Assembly: GCA_947493695.1 (NCBI GenBank)
Contig: CANLSF010000008.1
Location: 173,670-237,669, forward strand
DNA length: 64,000 nucleotides
Direction of reading: 5' to 3'
From: an uncultured Kiloniellaceae bacterium
GTDB taxonomy: Bacteria > Pseudomonadota > Alphaproteobacteria > Kiloniellales > Kiloniellaceae
Part shown: positions 33,548 to 42,585 of the stretch, in pieces
How positions within the stretch are numbered: position 1 is the first letter of the stretch
Layout of the letters: every line of letters starts with the position of its first letter
Translations under genes and position numbers: made by a program
Notes under the pieces: generated by a model
What the model was told of the DNA's origin: nothing
The model's input: the letters and a program-made list of their open reading frames with translations, nothing else
The model's database searches: none

Positions 33548-34666
33548 ATGCGGAATTTGGGCATCGGCATCGTTGGTGGTGGCTACATGGGCAAGGCGCA
33601 TGCCGTGGCCATGCAGGCCGTTGGTGCCGTTTTCGATACGTCCCTGCGCCCGGTCTGCGAAATGATCTGCACGACGACGGAGGAGGGTGCAAAGGAAAAA
33701 GCGCGGGCGCTGGGCTTTAAGCGTGCGACCGCGAACTGGCGGACCCTCGTCGAAGATCCCGCCGTGAAGGCGATTGTCATCGCATCGCCGCAGGCCTTCC
33801 ATCGGGAGATTGCGCTGGCAGCCTTCGAGCTTGGCAAGCCGGTCTTTTGCGAGAAACCACTGGGAGCCAGCCTGGAAGACAGCAGGGCGATGGTGGCGGC
33901 TGCCGAGCAAAGTGGCTGTGCCAACATGACCGGCTTCAACTATATCCGTACGCCCGCTTCCCAGCTCGCACGGCAGATTATTGCTTCAGGCGAAATCGGC
34001 GAGGTGACCTATTTTCGTGGCGAGCACACAGAAGATTTTCTGGCCGACCCCGAAGCGCCCGCAAGCTGGCGCACGCAGGGACGTGCCAACGGCACTATGG
34101 GGGATCTGGCACCGCATATGATCAATGGTGCCCTGGCGCTGGCCGGCCCCATCGAGAGCCTGATGGCGGATATCGAGACCGTGCACGCGACACGCCCCGG
34201 TTCAAACGGCGTAGCCCAGGCCGTCACCAATGACGATCATGGTCAGTTCCTGTGCCGTTTCGAAAATGGCGCTATGGGTATGCTGTATTTCAGCCGGATC
34301 GCGACCGGGCGCAAGATGGGCTATGCCTACGAAGTTTTCGGAACAAAGGGTGCGCTGCGCTTCGATCAGGAAGATCAGAACGCCCTTTGGGTCTACAGGG
34401 GCGATGCACCTGGAGACCGTCAGGGTTACACCAAAATCCTGACCGGGCCCGAGCATCCGGATTATGTGCATTTTTGCCTGGGACCGGGACATGGAACCGG
34501 GTATCAGGATCAGATTATTATCGAGGCGCGGGACTTCCTGTGGGCGATTGAAACCGGTGAAAGCATCTGGCCGAACTTTCGGGACGGGATGGAAGTCAAC
34601 CGGGTGATTGCGGCAGCCTGGGCCTCGCAGGACGAACGAAGATGGGTGGCGCTGAACGCAATTTAG
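33548..34666 (+). CDS. Gfo/Idh/MocA dehydrogenase, probable inositol dehydrogenase
   Basis: A 372-residue NAD(P)-dependent oxidoreductase with GIGIVGGGYMGKAHAVAM at the N-terminus and the family EKP motif in FCEKPLGASLED (about 99-110). DLAPHMINGALALAG (about 190) carries the His of the D-x-x-x-H catalytic pair. It is the first plus-strand gene of the divergent iol locus and is followed by an iolE-like gene, so it is likely to oxidise myo- or scyllo-inositol (inference). ATG at 33548 is preferred to 33515, which lies inside the operator. Symbol iolG is not assigned because there is a second similar gene nearby. Confidence 0.85.
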   Translation: MRNLGIGIVGGGYMGKAHAVAMQAVGAVFDTSLRPVCEMICTTTEEGAKEKARALGFKRATANWRTLVEDPAVKAIVIASPQAFHREIALAAFELGKPVFCEKPLGASLEDSRAMVAAAEQSGCANMTGFNYIRTPASQLARQIIASGEIGEVTYFRGEHTEDFLADPEAPASWRTQGRANGTMGDLAPHMINGALALAGPIESLMADIETVHATRPGSNGVAQAVTNDDHGQFLCRFENGAMGMLYFSRIATGRKMGYAYEVFGTKGALRFDQEDQNALWVYRGDAPGDRQGYTKILTGPEHPDYVHFCLGPGHGTGYQDQIIIEARDFLWAIETGESIWPNFRDGMEVNRVIAAAWASQDERRWVALNAI

Positions 34667-34711
34667 GCGGCGGCGTTTTTAATCAAGAAACTCAAAGAAA
34701 ACAGGAAGTCG

Positions 34712-35605
34712 ATGTCGATACGAATTGGAAATGCACCCTGCTCCTGGGGTGTTGAGTTCGCGGGCGATCCACGTAATCCAAGCTGGACCCGGGTTCTCGA
34801 TGAATGCAAAGCGGCGGGCTATCGGGGCATCGAACTGGGACCGATTGGCTTTATGCCTGAGGATCCACAGGAACTTGGCGATGCGCTGGCGGAACGGGAA
34901 CTCGAGCTGATCGGTGGCGTTGTCTTCAGGCCCTTCCACGATCCCGAAAAGTGGGACGAGGTGCTGGACGGTGCGACCCGGACCTGTGCAGCCTTGAAAG
35001 CCCACGGCGCGGAGCACCTGGTGCTGATCGATTCGATTTCGCCGCGCCGGGCGCCGACAGCGGGCAGACCCGACGAAGCCGAGCAGATGAGTGCCGATGA
35101 GTGGAAAGGCTACGTTGAGCGTATCCGCCGGATCGCCAGGATCGGCAGTGAAGACTACGGCCTGACGGTGGCCATTCATCCTCATGCGGCAGGCTTTATG
35201 GATTTCGAGGCCGAGGTCGAGCGCCTGCTGTCCGAAGTTCATGAGGATCTGCTGAAGGTCTGCCTGGATACCGGCCATGCGCGTTACGCAGGCTTCGATC
35301 CGCTTGCCTTCATGGAGCGCCACATGGACCGTATCTCCTACATGCACTTCAAGGACATCGACCCGCAGGTGAAGGCCGATGTCATTGCCAAGCGGACCGA
35401 CTTCTACAAAGCCTGTGGGCAGGGGATCTTCTGCACGCTGGGCAAAGGCGAGACTGACTTTCCCGCAGTGCATAAGTATTTGAATGAAGTCGGTTTTAAG
35501 GGTTGGTGTACGGTCGAGCAGGATTGCGATCCGGAGCTTCGTGACACCGCGCTCACCGACGCGCGCGCGAACCGTATGTACCTCGAATCCATTGGTTTTG
35601 CCTGA
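34712..35605 (+). CDS. iolE: Inosose dehydratase (IolE-like)
   Basis: A 297-residue AP-endonuclease-2-fold TIM-barrel protein. It starts IRIGNAPCSWGVEFAG, then GYRGIELGPIGFM. Metal-binding residues are visible in VAIHPHAAG, VCLDTGHARYAG and SYMHFKDID. IolE removes water from scyllo-inosose. The position between two Gfo/Idh/MocA dehydrogenases and opposite iolDCBJ supports the call over other sugar-phosphate-isomerase-like proteins. An AGGA site precedes the ATG. Confidence 0.85.
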   Translation: MSIRIGNAPCSWGVEFAGDPRNPSWTRVLDECKAAGYRGIELGPIGFMPEDPQELGDALAERELELIGGVVFRPFHDPEKWDEVLDGATRTCAALKAHGAEHLVLIDSISPRRAPTAGRPDEAEQMSADEWKGYVERIRRIARIGSEDYGLTVAIHPHAAGFMDFEAEVERLLSEVHEDLLKVCLDTGHARYAGFDPLAFMERHMDRISYMHFKDIDPQVKADVIAKRTDFYKACGQGIFCTLGKGETDFPAVHKYLNEVGFKGWCTVEQDCDPELRDTALTDARANRMYLESIGFA

Positions 35606-35617
35606 GAGAGTTGATTT

Positions 35618-36775
35618 ATGACGAAGCTTAAATGGGGCATGATCGGTGGCGGTGAAGGCAGTCAGATCGGACCGGCGCACCGCTTGGGTGCGGGCCTGGA
35701 TGGGCTCTTCGAACTAACCGCAGGGGCGCTGGATGCCGATGCGGAAAAAGGCCGCGCCTATGCGCAGCGCCTGGATATCGCGGCGGATCGGGCTTACGGC
35801 GACTGGCGGGAGATGCTGGCCGGGGAATCTGCGCGGGAAGACCGGATCGATCTGGTCACAATCGCTACTCCTAATGCGACACACTTTGAAATCACCAAAG
35901 CCTTTCTGGAAAAGGGCTTCGACGTCTTGTGCGAAAAGCCCATGACCATGACGGTGGAAGAGGGCGAGGAGATCGTCGCGCTGGCCGAAAAGTCGGGACG
36001 GATCTGCGCGGTGAACTATGGTTACAGCGGCTATCCCCTGGTTCGTCACATGCGGGCCATGGTGGCCCGGGGCGATCTTGGGCAGGTGCGTCTGGTCAAG
36101 GCGGAATTCGCCCATGGCTTCCATGCAGATGCCGCTGATGCGGATAACCCGCGTGTCCGATGGCGTTACGACCCGGCGCAGGCCGGTGTTTCCGCCGTGA
36201 TGGCCGATTGTGGGATTCATGCTCTACATATGGCCTGTTTCGTGACCGGGCAGGAGGTTAAGAGCCTCTCCGCGGACTTCGCATCCTGTCTTGAGAGCCG
36301 GACTCTCGAAGACGATGGCATGGTCTCTTTTCGCATGACTGGCGGTACGGTTGGTCGGCTCTGGACCAGCGCTGTTGCGGTCGGGCGGATGCATGGCCTC
36401 AATATTCAGGTCTTTGGGGAACAGGGCGGTCTGCGCTGGGCGCAGGAATGGCCGAATCAGCTCTACTGGACACCCTTGAACGAAACCACCCGCACACTTG
36501 AGCGCGGCGGGCCCGGGCTTTCGCCGGAAGCGGATCGGGCGTCACGTGTGACCATCGGACATGCAGAGGGCATGCCTTTGGCTTTTGCCAACATCTACGC
36601 CGATCTCGCGGAGGTTATTGCTGCGCGTAAGGAGGGACGGGAACCCGATCCTGCCGCCAGCCACTATCCACGCGCGATCGACGGCCTCAACTCCATGGCG
36701 GCGGTCTATGCGGCGGTGGAGTCCGCGGGCAACGGCAGCCGCTGGACCGAGGCACGGCCCGCTTCACAGCGGTAA
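35618..36775 (+). CDS. Second Gfo/Idh/MocA family dehydrogenase
   Basis: A 385-residue oxidoreductase starting KLKWGMIGGGEGSQIGPAHR, with the EKP motif in VLCEKPMTMTVEEGEE and ADCGIHALHMACFVTG as the catalytic His segment. The extended GGGEGSQIG glycine loop is a recognised subfamily marker, seen in scyllo-inositol/IolW- and L-glucose-type dehydrogenases (recalled, not certain). It follows the iolE-like gene by 12 bases and probably handles a second inositol isomer. It converges with the LacI gene. Confidence 0.82.
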   Translation: MTKLKWGMIGGGEGSQIGPAHRLGAGLDGLFELTAGALDADAEKGRAYAQRLDIAADRAYGDWREMLAGESAREDRIDLVTIATPNATHFEITKAFLEKGFDVLCEKPMTMTVEEGEEIVALAEKSGRICAVNYGYSGYPLVRHMRAMVARGDLGQVRLVKAEFAHGFHADAADADNPRVRWRYDPAQAGVSAVMADCGIHALHMACFVTGQEVKSLSADFASCLESRTLEDDGMVSFRMTGGTVGRLWTSAVAVGRMHGLNIQVFGEQGGLRWAQEWPNQLYWTPLNETTRTLERGGPGLSPEADRASRVTIGHAEGMPLAFANIYADLAEVIAARKEGREPDPAASHYPRAIDGLNSMAAVYAAVESAGNGSRWTEARPASQR

Positions 36776-36779
36776 AACT

Positions 36780-37781
36780 TCAGTTCTCGATCGGCTTCAG
36801 GGTGCTACGCTCGACGACGGAGCAGGGGAAAAGGCGCACTTCAGGTGCGCGCCCCGGTGTGTCGAGCATGGAGACGACCAGGTCCACCGAGCTCAGAATG
36901 ATCTCGCTGGTCGGTTGGCGAATGGTGGTCAGGCTGTAGGCCTGCCAGGCGGCCATGTTCATGTCGTTGAAGCCGATGAAGCCGATATCCTTGGGGATCG
37001 ATAGTCCCCTATCGCGTGCTGCGTCCATTGCGCCCATGCAGATCAGATCGTCGCCGCAAAAGACCGCCTCGAACCTGCGGTCCTGCAGCAGCTTGCCCAT
37101 GGCCCGCTGTCCGGAGTCGTAGGCATAGGCATCCGCATAGAGGATCTCGACGATCTCCAGTCCGATTTCCTTTGCACGCCGGATGAAGCCGGTAGCGCGG
37201 TCCTGGGCGGAGGTCGCGCTTTGCGGACCGCCGAGGAAAGCAACACGCTTGTACCGGTGTTTCTGCAGGGTTTCCGCCGCCAGTGCGCCGCAATGCTCGT
37301 TGTCGATTCCGACGATGTGGATATCAGGCGTCGAGGCGAAGCGCCCGAAGGCATGCACGACCGGAACCTGTGCTTCCTTGAAAGCATGGGCGAAGAGGGG
37401 GGGCAAGGTCGAGGAGGCAACGATCACGCCGTCGACGCTGTACTGCTTCAGCAGTTGAACCGAGGCCGACGGGTCCGTCTGATCGGTCAGATTGACCAGC
37501 AGCGGGCGGAGATTCCGTTCCTGCAGCGCGCGTGTATAGAGATCGAAGACCTCGAGAAAAACCGGGTTCTGAAAGTTGTTGGCGATCAGCCCGATCAGCT
37601 TGGTGCGGTTGGTGGCCAGGCTCCGCGCGATCAGACTGGGAGAGTAGCCGAGGTCGCGCGCCGCCTTCTCAACCTTCTTTCGGGTTTTGGCCGAGACGCT
37701 TGCGCCCTGGGTGAAGGTCCGGGAGACCGCCGAGCGGGAAACGCCAGCGCGTTCTGCGACTTCTTTGAGTGTTATGGCCAT
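36780..37781 (-). CDS. LacI family regulator of the inositol locus
   Basis: A 333-residue LacI/GalR repressor. The helix-turn-helix is MAITLKEVAERAGVSRSAVSRTF, with hinge SPSLIARSLATNRT, followed by a periplasmic-binding-protein-like domain (IGLIANNFQNPVF, VVHAFGR, IGFIGFNDMNMAAW). ATG at 37781 starts the standard LacI N-terminus; the longer frame is unlikely. It stands between the dehydrogenase operon and the ABC transporter operon. Identical 22-bp palindromes lie at its own divergent promoter and at iolD, so it most likely controls both uptake and catabolism. Confidence 0.9.
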   Translation of the reverse strand: MAITLKEVAERAGVSRSAVSRTFTQGASVSAKTRKKVEKAARDLGYSPSLIARSLATNRTKLIGLIANNFQNPVFLEVFDLYTRALQERNLRPLLVNLTDQTDPSASVQLLKQYSVDGVIVASSTLPPLFAHAFKEAQVPVVHAFGRFASTPDIHIVGIDNEHCGALAAETLQKHRYKRVAFLGGPQSATSAQDRATGFIRRAKEIGLEIVEILYADAYAYDSGQRAMGKLLQDRRFEAVFCGDDLICMGAMDAARDRGLSIPKDIGFIGFNDMNMAAWQAYSLTTIRQPTSEIILSSVDLVVSMLDTPGRAPEVRLFPCSVVERSTLKPIEN

Positions 37782-37882
37782 AGGCTGTTCTGCACCGACG
37801 CCGCTTAAGTGAGGCGCGCTTTTGCTCAGGTTTAACCGAGTGAAGCGCGTCCGGCTAACGAAATGATGGACTGTTGCAGAAA

Positions 37883-37904
37883 TTTTTGCAACCGGTTGCA
37901 AAAA
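37883..37904. promoter_or_regulatory. LacI-family operator 2, regulator/ABC transporter divergent promoter
   Basis: A perfect 22-bp palindrome, identical base for base to 33502-33523. It is 102 bases upstream of the LacI-type gene start and 78 bases upstream of the binding-protein start. Confidence 0.88.
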
Positions 37905-37981
37905 ACATCGATCTATGGTTTATGGAAACTGTGGGTTGTCAGCGCTTGCCGTTGGCCCTGAATTACGGGAGGAAAAAACAA

Positions 37982-38932
37982 ATGAAGAAGCTACTCTGTG
38001 CTGTGGCCACTGCCGCAGCCTTCGTAGGCGCAAGCGTTTCCATCGCGCCGACCGCGTCCGCCGAAGGCGAGAGATTCATTCTGGTAAGTCATGCGCCTGA
38101 TTCCGACTCCTGGTGGAATACCATCAAGAACGCGATGACACTTGCCGGTGAGCAGATGGGCGCCGAAGTCGAGTACCGCAATCCGCCAACCGGCGATATC
38201 GGCGACATGGCGCGGATCATTTCGCAGGCCGCGGCATCCAATCCTGACGGTATCATCACCACGCTGGCTGACCCCGACGTTCTCAAGGGACCGATCGAGG
38301 ATGCAGTCGCCAAGGGCATTCCCGTCATCATCATCAATTCCGGTACGCCGGAGCAGGCCGCCGAAGTGGGCGCGCTGATGTACATCGGCCAGCCCGAGTA
38401 CGATGCGGGCCTTGCCGCCGGGCAGCGTGCCAAGCGCGACGGCGTCGGCTCGTTTCTCTGCGTGAACCACGTCGTCTCCAACCCTGTGGTCGGCGAACGC
38501 TGCCGTGGCTTTGCCGACGGACTTGGCGTCGATCTGGGTAAGTCGATGATCGATTCCGGTCAGGACCCGGCGGAAATCAAGAACAAGGTGAAGGCCTATC
38601 TTTCCGCCAATCCGACGACTGAGGCTGTTCTGACCCTGGGCCCGACTTCGGCTGACCCGACCATCGAGGCACTGAAGGAAAACGGCATGGCCGGCAGCAT
38701 CTACTTCGGGACTTTCGATCTGGGCACCGAGATCGTCAAAGGTATCAAGGACGGTACGATCAACTGGGGTATCGACCAGCAGCCGTTCCTGCAGGCCTAC
38801 ATGCCTATCATCGTGCTCGCCAACTACCATCGCTATGGCGTGCTGCAGGGCAACAACATCAATTCAGGCCCGGGCTTCGTAACCAAGGACGCCCTTGGCA
38901 AGGTTGAGAAGTTCGCCGGCGAATACCGCTAG
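37982..38932 (+). CDS. Sugar ABC transporter binding protein (inositol-type, CUT2)
   Basis: A 316-residue periplasmic protein of the ribose/inositol-binding family. A signal peptide ends near ASAEG (residue 28). The mature part opens with ILVSHAPDSDSWWNTIKNAM and contains GIPVIIINSGTPE and DQQPFLQAYMPI, standard for this fold. ATG at 37982 has a GGGAGGAAAA site before it. It is co-oriented with a permease and a single ATPase, and is under a LacI palindrome shared with iolD, so inositol is the expected ligand (inference). A stem-loop downstream may raise its level over the membrane genes. Confidence 0.9.
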   Translation: MKKLLCAVATAAAFVGASVSIAPTASAEGERFILVSHAPDSDSWWNTIKNAMTLAGEQMGAEVEYRNPPTGDIGDMARIISQAAASNPDGIITTLADPDVLKGPIEDAVAKGIPVIIINSGTPEQAAEVGALMYIGQPEYDAGLAAGQRAKRDGVGSFLCVNHVVSNPVVGERCRGFADGLGVDLGKSMIDSGQDPAEIKNKVKAYLSANPTTEAVLTLGPTSADPTIEALKENGMAGSIYFGTFDLGTEIVKGIKDGTINWGIDQQPFLQAYMPIIVLANYHRYGVLQGNNINSGPGFVTKDALGKVEKFAGEYR

Positions 38933-38982
38933 AGCTTCGGGCGAGCACCGCTGACAAAGGCGGACCGTTCTAGAGTGAAATC

Positions 38983-39012
38983 CCCCGGGCAGGGTTCTGT
39001 CCGGGGTGTTTT
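38983..39012 (+). terminator. Stem-loop after the inositol binding-protein gene
   Basis: CCCCGGGCAG (38983-38992) and CTGTCCGGGG (38997-39006) form a 10-bp stem with one G-T wobble and a GGTT loop, then TGTTTT. It probably acts as partial terminator or mRNA stabiliser inside the operon. Confidence 0.65.
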
Positions 39013-39152
39013 CCCAAAATAAATTTTATCCAACTGTACTTTCATCAACGCCAAAAATCTGCCGACCCCTTGCCTGATCATCCGGTCAGTTCGCAGAGGG
39101 AAGCCGCAAGCAAATCATAAGAAAAAAACGGCTGGTCGGTGGGGAGGAAGAT

Positions 39153-40307
39153 ATGACTGCGACAAAGGCAGAACCTGACCCGTCTGGTGCATCTCAACCG
39201 GGCGCGCCGCAAAAGGATGAACGGGTCAAGGAGATTTCTGGTTTCAGAAAAGCCATGATCCGTCCGGAACTGGGTTCGATCTGCGGAACGATCCTGGTGT
39301 TTGTTTTCTTTCTTATGGTTGCCCATGATTCTGGCATGTTTTCCGCCGAAGGTGTTCTGAACTGGGGAGTCGTTTCCGCACAGTTCGCGATTATCGCCGC
39401 CGGCGCCTGCCTGCTGATGATTGCCGGCGAGTTCGATCTCTCGGTCGGCTCCATGATCGGCTTTTCCGGGGTGGTCATTGCCCTGATGTCCGTGACCTGG
39501 GGCTTTCCCATGTGGGTCGCGATCATCACAGCCTTTATCGTCGCGATCGCCATCGGCTGGCTGAACGGCTATTTGGTGATCCGCACCGGCCTGCCGTCCT
39601 TCATCGTGACGCTGGCGTTTCTTTATATTCTGCGCGGCCTGACGATCTTCGCGGCCATCGCCACCACCAATAAAACCATCATCGGCGGTATCCGGGACAA
39701 GGCCGAGGGCGATTGGCTCGCGGCTCTGTTCGGCGGGAAGATCCTCAACGGCTTCTTCGTCTGGCTGGCCGATCTCGGCCTGATCGGAAAGTTCGTTGCG
39801 GGCAGCCGCGCGGGCCAGCCGATTGTCGATGGGGTGCCGATGCTGATCGTCTGGGCGCTGATCCTGATTGTCTTTGCCCACCTTCTGCTGACACGCACAC
39901 AGTTCGGCAACTGGATCTATGCCGCGGGCGGTGATGCCCAGGCGGCGCGTTATACCGGCGTGCCGGTGGATCGGGTGAAGATCCTGATGTTCATGTTCAC
40001 CGCCTTCTGCGCCACGGTGTTCGCAACCTGCCAGGTCATGGAGTTCGGCTCCGCTGCCGCAGACCGTGGTCTGCTGAAAGAATTCGAAGCGATCATTTCC
40101 GTGGTCATCGGCGGCGCGCTGCTGACCGGCGGCTATGGCTCGGTGATTGGCGCGGCGCTGGGGGCGCTGATCTTCGGTGTTGTGCAGCAGGGTCTGTTCT
40201 TTGCAGGCGTCGAGTCTTCGCTCTTCAGGGTTTTCCTGGGCGGTATTCTGTTGCTTGCGGTGATCCTGAACACCTACATCCGTAGAATCATCACGGGGGA
40301 ACGCTGA
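39153..40307 (+). CDS. Sugar ABC transporter permease (CUT2, inositol-type)
   Basis: A 384-residue BPD-2 family permease with about ten membrane segments. [26 protein letters not shown] (about 79-104), [18 protein letters not shown] and [21 protein letters not shown] are typical of the RbsC/XylH family. A charged N-terminal extension of about 30 residues precedes the first segment. A GGGGAGGA site sits before the ATG. It forms the channel for the solute delivered by the binding protein encoded upstream. Confidence 0.92.
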   Translation: MTATKAEPDPSGASQPGAPQKDERVKEISGFRKAMIRPELGSICGTILVFVFFLMVAHDSGMFSAEGVLNWGVVSAQFAIIAAGACLLMIAGEFDLSVGSMIGFSGVVIALMSVTWGFPMWVAIITAFIVAIAIGWLNGYLVIRTGLPSFIVTLAFLYILRGLTIFAAIATTNKTIIGGIRDKAEGDWLAALFGGKILNGFFVWLADLGLIGKFVAGSRAGQPIVDGVPMLIVWALILIVFAHLLLTRTQFGNWIYAAGGDAQAARYTGVPVDRVKILMFMFTAFCATVFATCQVMEFGSAAADRGLLKEFEAIISVVIGGALLTGGYGSVIGAALGALIFGVVQQGLFFAGVESSLFRVFLGGILLLAVILNTYIRRIITGER

Positions 40308-40308
40308 T

Positions 40309-41088
40309 ATGTCATCACCCCTGATCGAACTCCGCGATATCGAAAAGCACTTCGGGGCTGTCATCGCCCTGGCCGGTGTTTCTCTCTCCGTCCACCCCGG
40401 CGAATGCCATTGCCTCCTGGGAGATAATGGCGCGGGCAAATCCACCTTCATCAAAACCATGTCCGGAGTCCATTCGCCTTCCAAGGGCAAGATCCTGATG
40501 GATGGGAATGAGATCAACTTCGCCAGTACCCGCAACGCCATCGAGGCGGGCATCGCCACGGTCTATCAGGATCTCGCGATGATCCCGCTGATGTCGGTGA
40601 CGCGGAACTTCTGGATGGGCCGGGAGCCGACAAAACGGGTCGGTCCTCTGAAGTTCATCGACTTCGATAAGGCCAATCAGGTCACCATGGATGAAATGGC
40701 GAAGATGGGTATCCGTCTGCGCGAACCGGATCAGGCCGTGGGCACGCTTTCAGGCGGCGAGCGGCAGACCGTCGCCATCGCCCGGGCCGTCTACTTCGGT
40801 GCCAAGGTCCTTATCCTGGACGAGCCGACCTCGGCGCTGGGCGTGCGCCAGACCTCGAACGTGCTGGCCACCATCGACAAGGTCCGCAAGAAGGGCATTG
40901 GCGTGGTCTTTATCTCCCATAACGTCCGCCATGCCATGGCGGTCGGCGATAGGTTCACGGTGCTCAACCGGGGGCAGACCCTTGGCACCGCGAACCGCGG
41001 CGAGATCTCGCCTGAAGAACTGCAGGAGCTGATGGCCGGTGGTCAGGAGCTCGCGGAGCTTGAGGGATCCCTCGGCGGGACTGTTTAG
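40309..41088 (+). CDS. Sugar ABC transporter ATP-binding protein (single-domain CUT2)
   Basis: A 259-residue ABC ATPase with Walker [10 protein letters not shown], signature [14 protein letters not shown] and Walker [17 protein letters not shown]2 ATPases such as RbsA normally have two fused ABC domains (about 500 residues); this one has one, as in FrcA-like and some inositol systems (family knowledge). It starts one base after the permease stop. It energises uptake by the preceding binding protein and permease. Confidence 0.92.
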   Translation: MSSPLIELRDIEKHFGAVIALAGVSLSVHPGECHCLLGDNGAGKSTFIKTMSGVHSPSKGKILMDGNEINFASTRNAIEAGIATVYQDLAMIPLMSVTRNFWMGREPTKRVGPLKFIDFDKANQVTMDEMAKMGIRLREPDQAVGTLSGGERQTVAIARAVYFGAKVLILDEPTSALGVRQTSNVLATIDKVRKKGIGVVFISHNVRHAMAVGDRFTVLNRGQTLGTANRGEISPEELQELMAGGQELAELEGSLGGTV

Positions 41089-41129
41089 GCATCGACTGAC
41101 GTCTCTCGGCACTAGTCCGCTCCCCCACC

Positions 41130-41162
41130 CAGCCACCCATATGATACTGCCGCGGGTGGCTG
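41130..41162. terminator. Stem-loop between converging ABC ATPase and SorC genes
   Basis: CAGCCACCC (41130-41138) pairs with GGGTGGCTG (41154-41162) around a 15-base loop; CCCCC and GGGGG outside extend the structure. There is no clear T-run, so this is a probable bidirectional terminator or RNA end structure rather than a textbook one. Confidence 0.5.
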
Positions 41163-41203
41163 TGAGGGGGCGCGGCCTGGAACCGCGCTCAAGCAAAAAG
41201 CAA

Positions 41204-42178
41204 CTATTCCAACAACGCCCGCGCGGTGTTCTGATCTGTGACAAGTCCGGTGAGCAGGCCCTGTTCCAGGACGGCGCGCAGAGCGGTGACCTTGTTTTCG
41301 CCGCCCGAGATCATGATGCGCTGTTTGATCTTCGCAAACTCCCTGGGTCTGAGACCGATCACCCGGCGATTGACCGGATGCTCGATCACCTCAGCATCCT
41401 TGCCGATGTAATAGCCCAGGAAATTCCCGATCGCGCCGGCGGCCCGCACAGAGGCGAAGTCTTCCTCGTTCACGAAGTCCACCCGGCGGATTGTGGCGCT
41501 GTTCAGGCCGCCGACGCTGACGACCGCGATCTCCGACTGCATCGCCCGTTTATAGATGTCCTGCAGCAGGGGTTGCTGAAAGAGGATGTCGCGGCTCTCC
41601 GCGGTGTCGCACACAATGGGGCCGGGCAGGTAAAGGCACTCGGCACGTAGCTTGCCCGCCAGCTCGGTGGTGGCCTCGAAGGCGTTGATCGAGGACCGCC
41701 GGGTCAGCGACCCCAGCAGGGCGACGACCGAGACATCCCGCATTGGTGTTTCGGGAACCGCGTGCGCAAATTCCTTCAACGTCACGCCCCAGCCCAGACC
41801 GATGGTCATGCCGTTTTTGAGGCGCCTGAGGACCGGCTCGCAGGCGGCCGCGCCCACGACACGCGAAAGTTCGTCCTCGTCGCTGCTGTACGCCAGGGTG
41901 ACTTCGGCAAGATCGAGCTTGTAGTGATCCGCCAGCGCCTCACCGAGTTCCACGTTCTCGGTCAGCTTGGAGTTGATCGAGATACTGACCACACCGCGTC
42001 GGCGCGCCTCGGCCAGAAGCCGGATGACCCGGGTGCGGTTCACGCCAACCCGGGCGGCGATGTCCTGCTGGGTCATGCCCAGCACGTAATAGCACCAGGC
42101 AATCCGAACCGCGAGCTGTTCAGGCCAATCCTGATGATCGTTGCCTTCCCGCACGTCACTGTTGCTTATCGAAACCAT
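41204..42178 (-). CDS. SorC/EryD family sugar-responsive regulator
   Basis: A 324-residue SorC-family protein. The N-terminal helix-turn-helix is YYVLGMTQQDIAARVGVNRTRVIRLLAEA, followed by the sugar-phosphate-binding domain with GLGWGVTLKEFA and IMISGGENKVTALRAVL (ISGG-x-x-K is a family motif). EryD of erythritol loci is in the same family. It is divergent from the polyol ABC operon across 407 bases that contain an 11-bp perfect inverted repeat at 42401-42432. It likely represses the whole downstream operon and responds to a polyol or its phosphate (inference). Confidence 0.88.
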   Translation of the reverse strand: MVSISNSDVREGNDHQDWPEQLAVRIAWCYYVLGMTQQDIAARVGVNRTRVIRLLAEARRRGVVSISINSKLTENVELGEALADHYKLDLAEVTLAYSSDEDELSRVVGAAACEPVLRRLKNGMTIGLGWGVTLKEFAHAVPETPMRDVSVVALLGSLTRRSSINAFEATTELAGKLRAECLYLPGPIVCDTAESRDILFQQPLLQDIYKRAMQSEIAVVSVGGLNSATIRRVDFVNEEDFASVRAAGAIGNFLGYYIGKDAEVIEHPVNRRVIGLRPREFAKIKQRIMISGGENKVTALRAVLEQGLLTGLVTDQNTARALLE

Positions 42179-42400
42179 GTCCCCGCCGCGCCACTCTCTT
42201 CTGTGGCTGCTGTGCTGTAACCATCAGAATTACTGTCTCTTTATGTTTTTCAGCGCCTCGTCGTCTCTGCGTCGACTCCAAGGCTGCACCCCCAAACTGC
42301 GCGTAGGCATAACACTTCAACCGCGAGAGCTAAAGCCGGGAGACGCAGCGCTCCGGAGCTGTTTGGAGCGTCAGTCTGGAGGCCTCCATTCTCTTCAGTG

Positions 42401-42432
42401 TAACAAATGTTATTGCATGTGAACATTTGTTA
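42401..42432. promoter_or_regulatory. Candidate operator of the polyol locus
   Basis: TAACAAATGTT (42401-42411) and AACATTTGTTA (42422-42432) are exact inverted copies, separated by 10 bases. The size and spacing, one helical turn between half-sites, suit a SorC-family regulator. Confidence 0.72.
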
Positions 42433-42538
42433 TGTCACGCTTCCTGACAACAAAGGGCCAAAGCTGCAAACGGGCACCGCGCGTGCGGATGCTCAGGCGC
42501 AGACACAGGCAGAAAAAAGATTCCAGGGAGGTTCATTC

Positions 42539-42583
42539 GTGCGGGTTCGGCGTTTGTCATGCTTGTCTGAACCACGGTCGTAA
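42539..42583 (+). CDS. Possible 14-codon leader peptide
   Basis: A strong AGGGAGG site (42525-42531) is followed after 7 bases by GTG and 14 sense codons, ending TAA at 42581-42583, two bases before the permease ATG. The permease itself has no good ribosome site. The arrangement suggests translational coupling. The peptide reads VRVRRLSCLSEPRS; it may be nothing more than a relay for ribosomes. Confidence 0.3.
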   Translation: MRVRRLSCLSEPRS

Positions 42584-42585
42584 CG

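Larger units (their letters stand above)
42179..42585. promoter_or_regulatory. Control region of the polyol locus, with operator and possible leader peptide
   Basis: 407 bases without a large gene, between the SorC gene and the first permease gene. It holds the inverted repeat at 42401-42432 and a possible 14-codon leader frame at 42539-42583. Nothing else definable was seen in 42179-42400. Confidence 0.55.

Noticed and set aside
39078..40559. Minus-strand open frame of 493 codons
   Set aside because: Antisense to the inositol permease and ATPase genes; composition is Gln/His/Asp-rich as expected for an antisense frame of a membrane protein.
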